Part shown: positions 56,402 to 64,000 of the stretch, in pieces
How the letters are laid out: every line of letters begins with the position of its first letter
Position numbering within the stretch: the first letter of the stretch is position 1
Origin: Myxococcus stipitatus
GTDB taxonomy: Bacteria > Myxococcota > Myxococcia > Myxococcales > Myxococcaceae
Direction: 5' to 3'
Length of the DNA stretch: 64,000 nt
NCBI RefSeq assembly: GCF_038561935.1
Contig: NZ_CP102770.1
Coordinates: forward strand, 6,758,001 to 6,822,000
Position numbers and translations under genes: made by a program
The notes under the pieces: model-generated
Database searches by the model: none
What the model was told of the DNA's origin: nothing
The model's input: only the letters and a program-made list of their open reading frames with translations

Positions 56402-57121
56402 CGCGACGTGGTCGACGGCGAAGAGCAGCACGCCGACGAGCGCCGTCGCGATGAGGCCCAGGGTGTCCGTCCGCGTCCAGACGAGCGGCTGGTACCAGCT
56501 CTTGTCGCCCTCGCGCTCCATGCCGCGCGTGAGGGCGGAGATGGAGAGCTCCTCGGAGATGCGCACCGCGCGCATCAACAGCGGGATGACGGTGAGCTCC
56601 AGCGTCTGCGCGGGGTACGCGTAGAAGCGCCGCAGCGTGGGCGCCACGCCGCGCAGCCGCATCGCATCCCGGATGCTGGCGTACTCGTATTGCAGCGAGG
56701 GCACGAAGCGGATCGCCACCGCGAGCGGCAAGGTGACCTGCCGAGGGAACCGCAGCCGCTCCAGGGCCTGGATGACCGCGGACAGGTCCTCCAGGCGCAC
56801 CAGGTACAGCACCAGCAGCGCCGGGGACGAGAACTTCAGCACGGCGAACGCCAGGAACCGGAGGAAGAAGGCCCACATCGACGTGCCCGTGCCCGCGCCG
56901 CCGAAGACGACGTAGAGCACCAGCGGGACGGCCATCCACAGGAAGCGCGCCACCGTCTGCCGCTGCCCCGCGACGAGCCCCAGCACGAGGACGACCTCCA
57001 GGAGGAGGATTTGAGCGGTGAGTGTCTTCGTGACGAAGGCACACAGGCTCACCAGGAAGAGCTGGAAGAGCTTCAGCCGCGCGTCCAGGCCCGCGTAGAC
57101 GTTGGCCTCGCTCGCGCTCAT
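56396..57121 (-). CDS. ecfT: ECF transporter transmembrane subunit EcfT
   Basis: A 241-residue membrane protein of the EcfT (CbiQ-like) family. It has an N-terminal LDARLKLFQLFLVSL helix, further hydrophobic segments, and the two conserved Arg-Gly coupling motifs near the C-terminal half (AMRLRG and ALTRGMEREG) through which EcfT contacts the ATPases. The start ATG 57121 overlaps the stop of the ATPase gene (ATGA), so the two are translationally coupled. It converges on the VWA gene with a 9-base gap. It would transduce ATP-driven motion to a substrate-binding S component. The only S-like gene in view is at 52827-53459. Confidence 0.87.
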   Translation of the reverse strand: MSASEANVYAGLDARLKLFQLFLVSLCAFVTKTLTAQILLLEVVLVLGLVAGQRQTVARFLWMAVPLVLYVVFGGAGTGTSMWAFFLRFLAFAVLKFSSPALLVLYLVRLEDLSAVIQALERLRFPRQVTLPLAVAIRFVPSLQYEYASIRDAMRLRGVAPTLRRFYAYPAQTLELTVIPLLMRAVRISEELSISALTRGMEREGDKSWYQPLVWTRTDTLGLIATALVGVLLFAVDHVAM

Positions 57122-58623
57122 GCCCAGACCCAGGAAGGGGAGCGCGCCGAGGGGAGGTCCAGGTCCATGCGCAGGCGCCGCGCGGAGCCGACATCCAGCA
57201 GGTAGTCGGCGGCGGTGCGCCCGCCCTCGAGCCGCAGGATGCGCGGACAGCACTGCGCGAGCAGCTCGTAGTCGTGCGAGATGACGAACACGACCTGCCC
57301 CTGGTCCGCCAGCAGGCGAACCTCCTCGCCCACGCGCTGGAGGTTCGTCGCGTCGAGGCCACTGGTGGGTTCGTCCAGGAAGAGGACGTCCGCGCGGCGC
57401 ATCGCGGCCACGGCGATCGTCAGGCGCTGCTTCTGCCCTCCGGAGAGGGACTGCGGGTGCCGCGCCGCCAGCCGCTCGATGTCGAAGCGCGCCAGGGTCT
57501 CCATCGCCCGCCGCCGCGTCGAGGCCAGGTCCGGCAGCCCGAGCATCAGCTCGTCGAGGACGGACTCGGTGTAGAGCTGGTAGTCCGCGTCCTGGAGCAC
57601 GAAGAACGAAGCGGCGCGCCGCTGCTTCGCGGAGACGACCTTGTAGGCGTGGCGGATGCGGCCCGTGCGCTGCTCCAGGAGCCCCGTGGCCACGCGCGCG
57701 AAGGTCGTCTTGCCCGAGCCGTTCCGGCCGATGAGCCCCACGACCTCGCCGCGCGAGGCCTGGGCCGTGACGCCGCCGAGCACCACCCGCTCGCCGAAGG
57801 CCAGCGAGACGTCGTGGCTCTGGAAGTAGATGTCGTCGCGCCGCACCGGAGGCAGCGCGCCCAGCCTCGCGTGGCTGAGGTCCACCTGGCGCAGCCCACG
57901 CGCCTCCAGCGCCGACGGCGGCAGCGCGTGCAAGGCCTTGCGCTCGAAGACCTCCACGATTCGCCCCTGCCGCATGTGGATGAGCTTATCGAGGATGCCG
58001 GCCAGGTAATACAGGCGGTGCTCCGCGACCAGGACCACCGCCCCGTCCTTGCGCAGCATGTCGATGATGAGCCCCAGGTGGCGCGTCGCCTGCGGGTCCA
58101 GGTTCGCCGAGGGCTCATCCAGCACATAGACGCTCGGGCGCATCGCATACGCCGACGCGAGCGCCACCTTCTGCCGCTCGCCCGTCGACAGCTCGAAGAC
58201 GCTCCGGCCGCGCAGGTTGTGGATGCCCAGCCGCTCGAAGGCCTCGTCCACCCGCTCCTTCATCACCTCGGTGGGGACGCCGAAGTGCTCCGAGGCGAAG
58301 GCCACCTCCGACGTCGCCGACGTGGTGAAGAACTGCGAGCGAGGGTCCTGGAAAACACTCCCCACCTGCTGGCCAATCTGCCCGATGGACCACCCGCCCA
58401 CGTCCTGGCCGTTGATGCGGACCGTGCCCTGGAGCTTCCCCTCGAAGAACCGGGGCACCAGGCCGTTGACGACCCGCGTGAGGGTCGTCTTTCCACAACC
58501 ACTCGCCCCCACCACCACCGCCAGCTCACCGGGCTCCAGGGTCAGCGAAACGTCATCCAGGCCATCGCCGTCGCCATGCTGGTAGCGGAACGAGACTCCC
58601 TCTATCTGGACGACGGGCGCCAT
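57118..58623 (-). CDS. Fused double ATP-binding subunit of an ECF transporter (EcfA)
   Basis: A 501-residue protein with two ABC ATPase domains in one chain. Half 1 has Walker A GASGCGKTT, signature LSTGERQKVALA and Walker B VYVLDEPSANLD. Half 2 has GRNGSGKTT, LSGGQKQRLTIA and VLFLDEPTSGLD. Many ECF systems have two separate ATPases (EcfA1, EcfA2); a fusion is a known variant. ATG 58623 (MAPVVQIEGVSFRYQ) is chosen as start because the ABC domain begins at once; a GTG or ATG further upstream at 58650 adds only MWVRSATQR. No strong Shine-Dalgarno site is visible. It is the first gene of a two-gene operon with ecfT and is divergent from the pyrrole operon. Confidence 0.9.
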   Translation of the reverse strand: MAPVVQIEGVSFRYQHGDGDGLDDVSLTLEPGELAVVVGASGCGKTTLTRVVNGLVPRFFEGKLQGTVRINGQDVGGWSIGQIGQQVGSVFQDPRSQFFTTSATSEVAFASEHFGVPTEVMKERVDEAFERLGIHNLRGRSVFELSTGERQKVALASAYAMRPSVYVLDEPSANLDPQATRHLGLIIDMLRKDGAVVLVAEHRLYYLAGILDKLIHMRQGRIVEVFERKALHALPPSALEARGLRQVDLSHARLGALPPVRRDDIYFQSHDVSLAFGERVVLGGVTAQASRGEVVGLIGRNGSGKTTFARVATGLLEQRTGRIRHAYKVVSAKQRRAASFFVLQDADYQLYTESVLDELMLGLPDLASTRRRAMETLARFDIERLAARHPQSLSGGQKQRLTIAVAAMRRADVLFLDEPTSGLDATNLQRVGEEVRLLADQGQVVFVISHDYELLAQCCPRILRLEGGRTAADYLLDVGSARRLRMDLDLPSARSPSWVWA

Positions 58624-58975
58624 GCGTTGTGTAGCGGAACGTACCCACACGCGGAGCGAACATCAAGGAAGCCACACTTACATGGACGGACGCGGTCTCC
58701 GTGCCCATCAACCCGGCGCGGGTGTCATGCCGGCTGCGAATTCCTGTTCAACCTCATCGGATTCTCAGACTCGGAATGAATCGCAGTTTTCATTGTCCTG
58801 AAAGAGCCGCAGGCCCGGGACCCAGGGACGAACGACATTCCCTGTCCTTGGGTTCATCCTCGCCTTCAAGTCAACAACAAGCATCTGCACGGCGCCACGA
58901 AATGTATTCCATTGGTTCCTTCCCATTCGACAGTGATGGTGAAGGCCGTCACGGGAAGCGGAGGCTGAACCCAGC
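58624..58975. promoter_or_regulatory. Divergent intergenic region between the ECF operon and the pyrrole operon
   Basis: This 352-base region carries the promoters for the leftward ecfA-ecfT pair and the rightward prolyl-oxidase gene. Its middle part (about 58735-58800) is clearly less GC-rich than the surrounding genes, which fits promoter DNA. A 6-bp inverted repeat AATGAA/TTCATT at 58775-58794 is the only symmetrical site I would mention. GGAGG about 11 bases before ATG 58976 serves the rightward gene. I see no credible small ORF or RNA. Confidence 0.5.
58775..58794. promoter_or_regulatory. AT-rich inverted repeat AATGAA-N8-TTCATT
   Basis: A perfect 6-bp palindrome with an 8-base spacer lies in the AT-richer centre of the divergent promoter region. 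It could be a regulator binding site. The match is short and might be chance. Confidence 0.25.
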
Positions 58976-60121
58976 ATGGATTTCGCGTGGACCCCCGACG
59001 AGCGTCGGATGAGGACGGCGGCGGTCGCTTTCGCACGGGAGCGACTCGCCTTCGACCTGGTCTCCCTGGATGCACGGGGCGACTTCAATCAAGAAGGCTG
59101 GCAGCGGCTCGCGAGCTTCGGTGCCGCGGGCTTCCCCATTCCCCGCCGGTACGGAGGCAGTGAGCTGTCGCTCTCCGTCACCGCGCACGCGCTGGAGGGC
59201 CTGGGCTACGCCTGCGCCGACAACGGGCTGCTCTTCGCCCTGGGCACGCACCTGTGGGCCTGCACCCTGCCCATCCTGCTGTTCGGCAACGAGGCGCAGC
59301 GGGAGCGGTATCTGCCAGGGCTCGCGCGCGGCAAGCGCTTGGGAGGCCATGCGATGACGGAGCCCGAAGCGGGCTCGGATGTCGCCGCCATCCAGACGAC
59401 CGCCACGCGCAAGGGCGACACCTACGTCCTCCAGGGGCGCAAGGCCTTCGTCACCAATGGCCCCGTGGCGGACGTGCTGATTGTCTTCGCCACGGTGGAC
59501 CCGTCGCGGGGACGCGAAGGGCTCACCGCCTTCATCGTGGAGAAGGGGCTGCCGGGGCTGCGCATCGAGCACGCCGGCCCCCGGATGGGGATGCGGACGG
59601 CGAGCCTGGGCGAGCTGCGGTTCGAGTCGTGCGAGCTCCCCGTCTCCAGCCGCCTGGGTGAGGAAGGCGCGGGCCTGACGCTGTTCTCGCAGATGATGGA
59701 GTACGAGCGTGGCCTCGTCCTCGCGCCCGCGCTGGGGGCGATGGAGCGCACCCTGGAGCGCTGCATCCGGCGCGCCCGGGAGCGCCAGCAGTTCGGCAAG
59801 GCCATCGGCGGGTTCCAGGCCGTCTCCACCAAGCTGGTGGAGATGAAGCTGCGCCTCGAGACGGCGCGCGGGCTCGTGTACCGCTTCGCCTGGCTCAAGC
59901 AGCAGGGACGCTCGGCCATGTTCGAGGCCTCGCTCGTCAAGCTCCATGTCAGCGAGTCCTGGGTGCAGACGAGCATGGACGCGGTGCAGCTGCACGGCGG
60001 ACTTGGCTACCTCACCGAGACGGAGCTGGAGCGTGAGGTGCGTGACGCATTGGGAAGCCGGATCTTCTCCGGAACCTCGGAGCTCCAACGCGAGCTCGTG
60101 GCCCGCTCCATGGGCCTGTGA
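58976..60121 (+). CDS. Acyl-CoA-dehydrogenase-like prolyl-carrier-protein oxidase
   Basis: A 381-residue flavoprotein of the acyl-CoA dehydrogenase superfamily, full length. Visible family blocks are the AMTEPEAGSD flavin/substrate loop, ERQQFGKAIGGFQAV in the C-terminal helical domain, QLHGGLGYL and GSRIFSGTSELQRELVAR at the end. The next two genes encode a proline adenylation enzyme and a free carrier protein. In that setting the family member (PltE/RedW type) oxidises prolyl-S-PCP twice, with a further spontaneous or enzymatic step, to pyrrole-2-carboxyl-S-PCP. The assignment therefore rests on context as well as fold. Start ATG 58976 is preceded by GGAGG. It is the first gene of the rightward operon, with a gap of 15 bases to the next gene. 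Confidence 0.88.
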   Translation: MDFAWTPDERRMRTAAVAFARERLAFDLVSLDARGDFNQEGWQRLASFGAAGFPIPRRYGGSELSLSVTAHALEGLGYACADNGLLFALGTHLWACTLPILLFGNEAQRERYLPGLARGKRLGGHAMTEPEAGSDVAAIQTTATRKGDTYVLQGRKAFVTNGPVADVLIVFATVDPSRGREGLTAFIVEKGLPGLRIEHAGPRMGMRTASLGELRFESCELPVSSRLGEEGAGLTLFSQMMEYERGLVLAPALGAMERTLERCIRRARERQQFGKAIGGFQAVSTKLVEMKLRLETARGLVYRFAWLKQQGRSAMFEASLVKLHVSESWVQTSMDAVQLHGGLGYLTETELEREVRDALGSRIFSGTSELQRELVARSMGL

Positions 60122-60136
60122 TGGAGAAACACATCC

Positions 60137-61711
60137 ATGTTGTTTCAGTATCTCTCTGAAAGCGCCCGGTCCACCCCTCGCCAGACGGCCGTCATCGACG
60201 GGACGCGGCTGTGCTCCTACGAAGAGCTGGACCGAGCCTCAAACCAGGTCGCGCGGGCGTTGCGGGAGCTGGGGATTGGCCATGGCTCGCGCGTCGGGCT
60301 GCACCTGGACAAGTCGCTCGAGGCGGTGGTGGGCCTGTTCGGCATCCTCAAGGCCGGCGCGGCCTACGTCCCCATCGACCCGTCCTCGCCCGAGTGGCGG
60401 GTGAAGTTCATCGTCCGCGACTGCCGGCTCGCGGGCGTGCTCACCACGCGCGCCTGGTTCGACTCGCTCCGGGAAGTGGAGACCTTGGGGTGCCTGCTCC
60501 TGGTGGACGCGGACGCGGCGAACCAGCCCGTCCCGACGGCATCGCGTCCCATCGTCCCCGTCACGCTGACGTGGGAGGACGTGCGCGCGAAGTCCGCCGA
60601 CCCCGTGCCCCCCGCGCCCGAGGCCACGCCCGAGGACCTGGCCTACGTCCTCTACACGTCTGGCACCACGGGCCAGCCCAAGGGCGTCATGCACAGCCAC
60701 CGCTCGGCGCACGCCTTCATCGAGTGGGCCTTCAACTTGGCCGAGGTCCAGCCCGGGGACCATGTCAGCAGCCACGCCCCGTTCCACTTCGACCTGTCTG
60801 TCTTCGACGTGTTCGCGACCGTGAAGGGCTCCGCGGCGCTCGTGCTGGTCCCCACCTCGTTGTCTGTCTTTCCCCGGGAGCTGGCGGACTTCATCGCGAC
60901 GCGGGAGATCGCCATCTGGTACTCGGTGCCGTCCGTCCTGACGCAGCTGGTGACGCGGGGCGAGCTGTCGCGACACCGGTTCCCCCGGCTGCGCACCGTG
61001 CTCTTCGCGGGAGAGGTCTTCCCCATCAAGTACCTGCGCGAGTTCGCCGCCACCATCCCCGGGCCCCGCTACTTCAACCTCTACGGCCCCACCGAGACGA
61101 ACGTCTGCACGTACCATCGCGTCACCCTCGCGGACCTGTCCCGCTCCGCGCCGCTGCCCATCGGTCAGGTGTGCTGTGGCAACCAGGCCTTCATCGTCCG
61201 CGATGACGGCGTCCTGGCGGCGGACGGGGAGGAAGGGGAGCTGTGCGTCGCGGGCCCCACGCTGATGAGCGGGTATTGGGGACAGGCGGAGCCCACGCGG
61301 CAGGGACTGGGCCCCATTCCGGGGCATCCCCTGGCCTATCGCACCGGAGACCGCGTCGTGCGCGAGCGCGGCGTGATGCGCTTCCTGGGCCGCAGGGACG
61401 AGCAGGTCAAGGTGCGAGGACAGCGCATCGAGCTGAGCGCCATCGAAGAGGTGCTCCTGCGCCACCCCGACGTCGAGGAGAGCGCCGCGCTCACGCTGCC
61501 GGACGAGCTCGCCGGCAACGAGCTGCGCGCCTTCGTGGTGCTGCGCGACAACGCGAGCGTGAGCCCTCAGGACCTGCGGCGGCACTGCGGCGAGTACCTG
61601 CCCCGCTTCATGATTCCAGCGCGCATCGACACCTGCGAATCCCTGCCGAGGACCACCACTGGCAAGCAGGACAAGGTCCGACTCCAGGAGCAGGCACGGC
61701 AGCTCGTGTGA
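60137..61711 (+). CDS. Stand-alone L-proline adenylation enzyme (prolyl-AMP ligase)
   Basis: A 524-residue single A domain that activates an amino acid as the adenylate and loads it onto a separate carrier protein. Motifs: YTSGTTGQPKG (A3), LYGPTETNVC (A5), YRTGD (A7), RRDEQVKVRGQRIEL (A8), TTGKQDK (A10, catalytic Lys). Reading the pocket against the GrsA frame (FDLSVF, IWYSVP, VLFAGE, NLYGPTETNVC) gives D-L-F-Y-L-A-L-V-C-K. This matches the proline code of PltF/RedM/CloN4-type enzymes as I recall it. Length is normal for the family. It lies between the flavoprotein oxidase and the carrier gene, 40 bases before the latter, completing the pyrrole-2-carboxylate starter set. Confidence 0.93.
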   Translation: MLFQYLSESARSTPRQTAVIDGTRLCSYEELDRASNQVARALRELGIGHGSRVGLHLDKSLEAVVGLFGILKAGAAYVPIDPSSPEWRVKFIVRDCRLAGVLTTRAWFDSLREVETLGCLLLVDADAANQPVPTASRPIVPVTLTWEDVRAKSADPVPPAPEATPEDLAYVLYTSGTTGQPKGVMHSHRSAHAFIEWAFNLAEVQPGDHVSSHAPFHFDLSVFDVFATVKGSAALVLVPTSLSVFPRELADFIATREIAIWYSVPSVLTQLVTRGELSRHRFPRLRTVLFAGEVFPIKYLREFAATIPGPRYFNLYGPTETNVCTYHRVTLADLSRSAPLPIGQVCCGNQAFIVRDDGVLAADGEEGELCVAGPTLMSGYWGQAEPTRQGLGPIPGHPLAYRTGDRVVRERGVMRFLGRRDEQVKVRGQRIELSAIEEVLLRHPDVEESAALTLPDELAGNELRAFVVLRDNASVSPQDLRRHCGEYLPRFMIPARIDTCESLPRTTTGKQDKVRLQEQARQLV

Positions 61712-61751
61712 GCCATTCCCCCGAGGTATCCATCCGCCGGAGTCCACGTCC

Positions 61752-62051
61752 GTGAAAGAACCCGTGACGAGCTACACCGAGGAGCAGGTCGGCCAGATCA
61801 TCCGCGCGCACATCGAGAAGGAGTTCCTCTATCGGAGCAAGGGCCCGGAGCTGGGTGAGGACACCAGCCTCATCACCCGCGGAATCATCGACTCGATGGG
61901 CATCTTCCGACTGGTGAACTTCCTCGAGCAGCGGTTCGAGATCTCCGTCACCCCCTCCGACATCGCGATGGAGAACTTCCGCAGCCTGCGCGCCATCCGG
62001 ACCTTCACCTGCTCCCGACTGACGTGTTCGAACCAACGGGAGTCCGCCTGA
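61752..62051 (+). CDS. Free-standing prolyl/pyrrolyl carrier protein
   Basis: A 99-residue type II carrier protein with the phosphopantetheine Ser at about residue 47 in GIIDSMGIFRLVNFLEQRF, the DSM-G pattern typical of PltL/RedO-like proline carriers. It carries proline while it is oxidised to pyrrole-2-carboxylate. GTG 61752 is used as start (GGAG about 12 bases upstream); another GTG 12 bases further in is possible. Its stop overlaps the next start (TGATG at 62049-62053). The C-terminal 20 residues (TCSRLTCSNQRESA) look like an untidy extension beyond the carrier fold. Confidence 0.9.
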   Translation: MKEPVTSYTEEQVGQIIRAHIEKEFLYRSKGPELGEDTSLITRGIIDSMGIFRLVNFLEQRFEISVTPSDIAMENFRSLRAIRTFTCSRLTCSNQRESA

Positions 62052-63877
62052 TGCATCCGGACATCTGGAGAGCCTTCCAGCGCCTGCGCACGCTGCGCTC
62101 GGCGGCCCCGCCGCTGGTGACACACCCGCGCGCCGAGACCTCCCCTGTGTCCTTTCAGCAGGAACGCCTGTGGTACCTGGACCAGGCCAACCCGGGAGGC
62201 TCGGCGTACCACCTCCCCGTGGCCTTCCGCCTGTCGGGCCCGCTGGACTGGCGCGCCCTGCGCCTGACGCTGGAGGCCCTGGAGCACCGGCACGAAGCCC
62301 TGCGCACGTCGTTCGGCTCCAGCCGGGGAGAGGTGGTCCAGTACGTCCGCGCCCCCGGGGCCTTCGTGTTCCCCACGGTCAGCCTTCGCGACGAGGTGTC
62401 CACGCTCGAGGAGCGGGAGATCGCCATGCGAGCGGCCCTCCAGCAGGAGGCCTGGCGCGCGTTCGACCTGCAGCGGGACATGTTGTTCCGCGCGGTGCTG
62501 TTCGTCCTGGACGCCCAGGAGCACGTCCTGATGCTCTGCGTCCATCGCATCATCTGCGACGACGAGTCCCTGGACGTGCTCTTCCGGGACCTCTCGGAGC
62601 TCTACGCCGCGTTCCAGCAGGGCCTCGACTCACCTCTTCCCATGCGGGAGGTCCACTGCTCGGACCACGCCCGCTGGCAGCGTGCCTGGCTGCGAGGCCC
62701 TTGCCGCGAGGAGCTGCGAGCGTACTGGCGGGAGCAGCTGAAGGAGCGGCTCCAGGGGCCCAGACTCACCTCGCGTCCGAGGAGGGGGAACACCTCCGCG
62801 GCCCGGACGCGCCAGCAGGAGCGGTTACCCCTGCGCTTCCCGCCGGAGCTCTCCCGCGCGGTCCTCCAGTTCTCCCGCGAAGCCCGCGCCACGGTGCACA
62901 TGGTGCTGCTCGCCGCGTTCCACCTGCTGCTCCACCGGTACTCCGGCGGACAGGAGCAGCACTTCGTGTGCAGCCCCATCGCCAACCGGCCGCAAGCGGA
63001 GACCGAGCACCTGGTGGGCTACTTCGTCAACCTGCTCGTTCTCCCCGCGGACCTGAGGAAGGACCCCACCTTCCAGCAGCTGCTGGAGCAGGTGCGCGAG
63101 GTCGTCGTGGGGGCCCTTCCCCACCAGGACCTGCCCGTTCAGCTCCTGGATGGAATCGACCTGGGCGGAGAGCCGCTATCCCAGGTCCTCTTCGCCTTCG
63201 AGAACACGCCTCGCCATCCGTTCCAGCTCGCGAACCTGCGCATCACGCCCCTGGAGCTCGAGGGAGGAACGTGCGACTTCGACCTCTTCCTCGCGCTGCA
63301 TGAAGAGGACGGCGTCATCTCCGGCACGCTCAAGTACTCCCGCGACTGCTTCGCGCGCGAGGAGGCATCGCGGCTGCTCGCCGACTTCGAGACGGTGCTG
63401 AGACAAGCCTTGAAGACACCGCAGACGGTGGCCTCCACCTTCCTCCCGGAGCGAGGCCGACACGAGCCCTCGGGTTCGCGGGGCTCGGCGCAAGCACTCG
63501 CGCGCGCCTGCCGGCGGGCGCCACTTCCGCCTCCCGTGGATGTGCTCACGGCGCTGGGCGTGGCGACGCCGGAGCAACGCCGGAGCCTGATGACGGACTA
63601 CCTGCGGGACACCGTCACCCAGGTCGTGCTCCGGGGCCAGGAGCCGGACGTCCCCATCCACTCCCTCCAGGAGCTCGCGCTCGACTCGCTCCGGCTCATC
63701 GAGCTCACCGGACGCATCCGCGGCGAGCTGTCCGTCGACATGCCCGTCTCCCGCTTCTTCGACGCGATGAACGTGGAAGTGCTGGCGGACGAGTTGATTG
63801 CACGGTGGCTGCGCGCGCGGATGCCGGAGCCCCGAATCCCCCCTCTCCACCGCCGTCGCGAGCACCTCACGCCTTAG
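62051..63877 (+). CDS. NRPS condensation-carrier didomain (C-PCP) with altered HHxxxDG motif
   Basis: A 608-residue protein with one condensation domain (about 30-460) and one carrier domain (about 520-590, Ser in LALDSLRLIEL near residue 547). C-domain blocks are present: SFQQERLWYLDQ, RHEALRTSF, YFVNLLVLP with HQDLPVQLL, and QVLFAFEN. The catalytic HHxxxDG instead reads HRIICDD, so the second His, the catalytic one, is Arg and the Gly is Asp. The domain may therefore be inactive or only move an acyl group between carriers. It has no A domain. ATG 62051 overlaps the carrier gene stop; a GTG at 62024 would give a longer overlap and is less likely. It probably accepts the pyrrolyl unit and passes it on. 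Confidence 0.87.
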   Translation: MHPDIWRAFQRLRTLRSAAPPLVTHPRAETSPVSFQQERLWYLDQANPGGSAYHLPVAFRLSGPLDWRALRLTLEALEHRHEALRTSFGSSRGEVVQYVRAPGAFVFPTVSLRDEVSTLEEREIAMRAALQQEAWRAFDLQRDMLFRAVLFVLDAQEHVLMLCVHRIICDDESLDVLFRDLSELYAAFQQGLDSPLPMREVHCSDHARWQRAWLRGPCREELRAYWREQLKERLQGPRLTSRPRRGNTSAARTRQQERLPLRFPPELSRAVLQFSREARATVHMVLLAAFHLLLHRYSGGQEQHFVCSPIANRPQAETEHLVGYFVNLLVLPADLRKDPTFQQLLEQVREVVVGALPHQDLPVQLLDGIDLGGEPLSQVLFAFENTPRHPFQLANLRITPLELEGGTCDFDLFLALHEEDGVISGTLKYSRDCFAREEASRLLADFETVLRQALKTPQTVASTFLPERGRHEPSGSRGSAQALARACRRAPLPPPVDVLTALGVATPEQRRSLMTDYLRDTVTQVVLRGQEPDVPIHSLQELALDSLRLIELTGRIRGELSVDMPVSRFFDAMNVEVLADELIARWLRARMPEPRIPPLHRRREHLTP

Positions 63878-63906
63878 CCACACGATGTCGCAACGGGGTT
63901 GCGAAC

Positions 63907-64000
63907 ATGAGCTATCAAGCCGAGGCCTGGGTCATCCACGCGGGCAGCTCTCGTGAACCGCGCCGAGCCCAGTTGACGCGAACCCGCATCACCGTCGAAG
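63907..64000 (+). CDS. Start of an unidentified CDS (partial)
   Basis: An ATG at 63907, 29 bases after the C-PCP stop, opens a frame that stays open to the window edge: MSYQAEAWVIHAGSSREPRR and eleven more residues. A G-run (ACGGGG) lies 11-16 bases upstream. The AWVIHAG...RITVE pattern is reminiscent of the N-terminus of medium-chain (zinc-type) dehydrogenases, but 31 residues are too few to decide. It continues the rightward operon. Confidence 0.5.
   Translation, partial: MSYQAEAWVIHAGSSREPRRAQLTRTRITVE

Overview
The window is very GC-rich (about 70% by eye) and almost entirely filled by secondary-metabolite genes. The base composition, the giant trans-acyltransferase polyketide synthase (trans-AT PKS), and an N-formyl/N-methyl-glycine start followed by an oxazole module all point to a myxobacterium. 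Myxococcus (M. stipitatus-like) or Stigmatella are the best guesses. This is inference from gene content; no database search was run.

Region 1 (about 1-53459, all on the minus strand) reads as one long leftward operon. In transcription order it encodes an MptD-like ECF-transporter S component, two tiny basic proteins, a degenerate UbiB/ABC1-like membrane protein and a free-standing malonyl-type acyltransferase. These are followed by a 14,166-residue NRPS-PKS (loading module plus ten PKS modules, ten KS domains, no internal AT). The last gene is a second megasynthase, Cy-Cy-A(Ser)-PCP-Ox-KS0, which runs off the left edge. Start and stop codons overlap or nearly touch at the last junctions (ATGA at 49425-49428; TGA-C-ATG at 6924-6930). 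Read by collinearity, the line makes N-formyl-N-methyl-glycine, turns it into an N-methyl-N-vinylformamide, and builds a chain with two O-methyls, three C-methyls, one ketone and two free hydroxyls, ending in a serine-derived oxazole. That is the actin-binding tail plus oxazole logic of rhizopodin-type macrolides. Later modules, the thioesterase and the gene for chain release lie outside the window.

Region 2 (about 53460-58623) holds a plus-strand gene for an internally duplicated VWA-VWA-OmpA protein. It converges on a minus-strand pair encoding the EcfT membrane subunit and a fused double-ATPase EcfA. The S component at the head of Region 1 and this EcfA-EcfT pair could form one ECF-type transporter split by the VWA gene.

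Region 3 (about 58976-64000, plus strand) starts a second biosynthetic operon: an acyl-CoA-dehydrogenase-like prolyl-PCP oxidase, a stand-alone proline adenylation enzyme (specificity code DLFYLALVCK), a free carrier protein, a C-PCP didomain protein with a broken HHxxxDG motif, and the first codons of another gene. The first three are the standard set for pyrrole-2-carboxyl-S-carrier protein. In Myxococcus this would fit the beginning of a DKxanthene-type cluster, but the diagnostic downstream genes are beyond the window.

No tRNA, rRNA, CRISPR array, transposase or integrase was seen. The numerous long open frames opposite the megasynthase genes are a by-product of high GC content.
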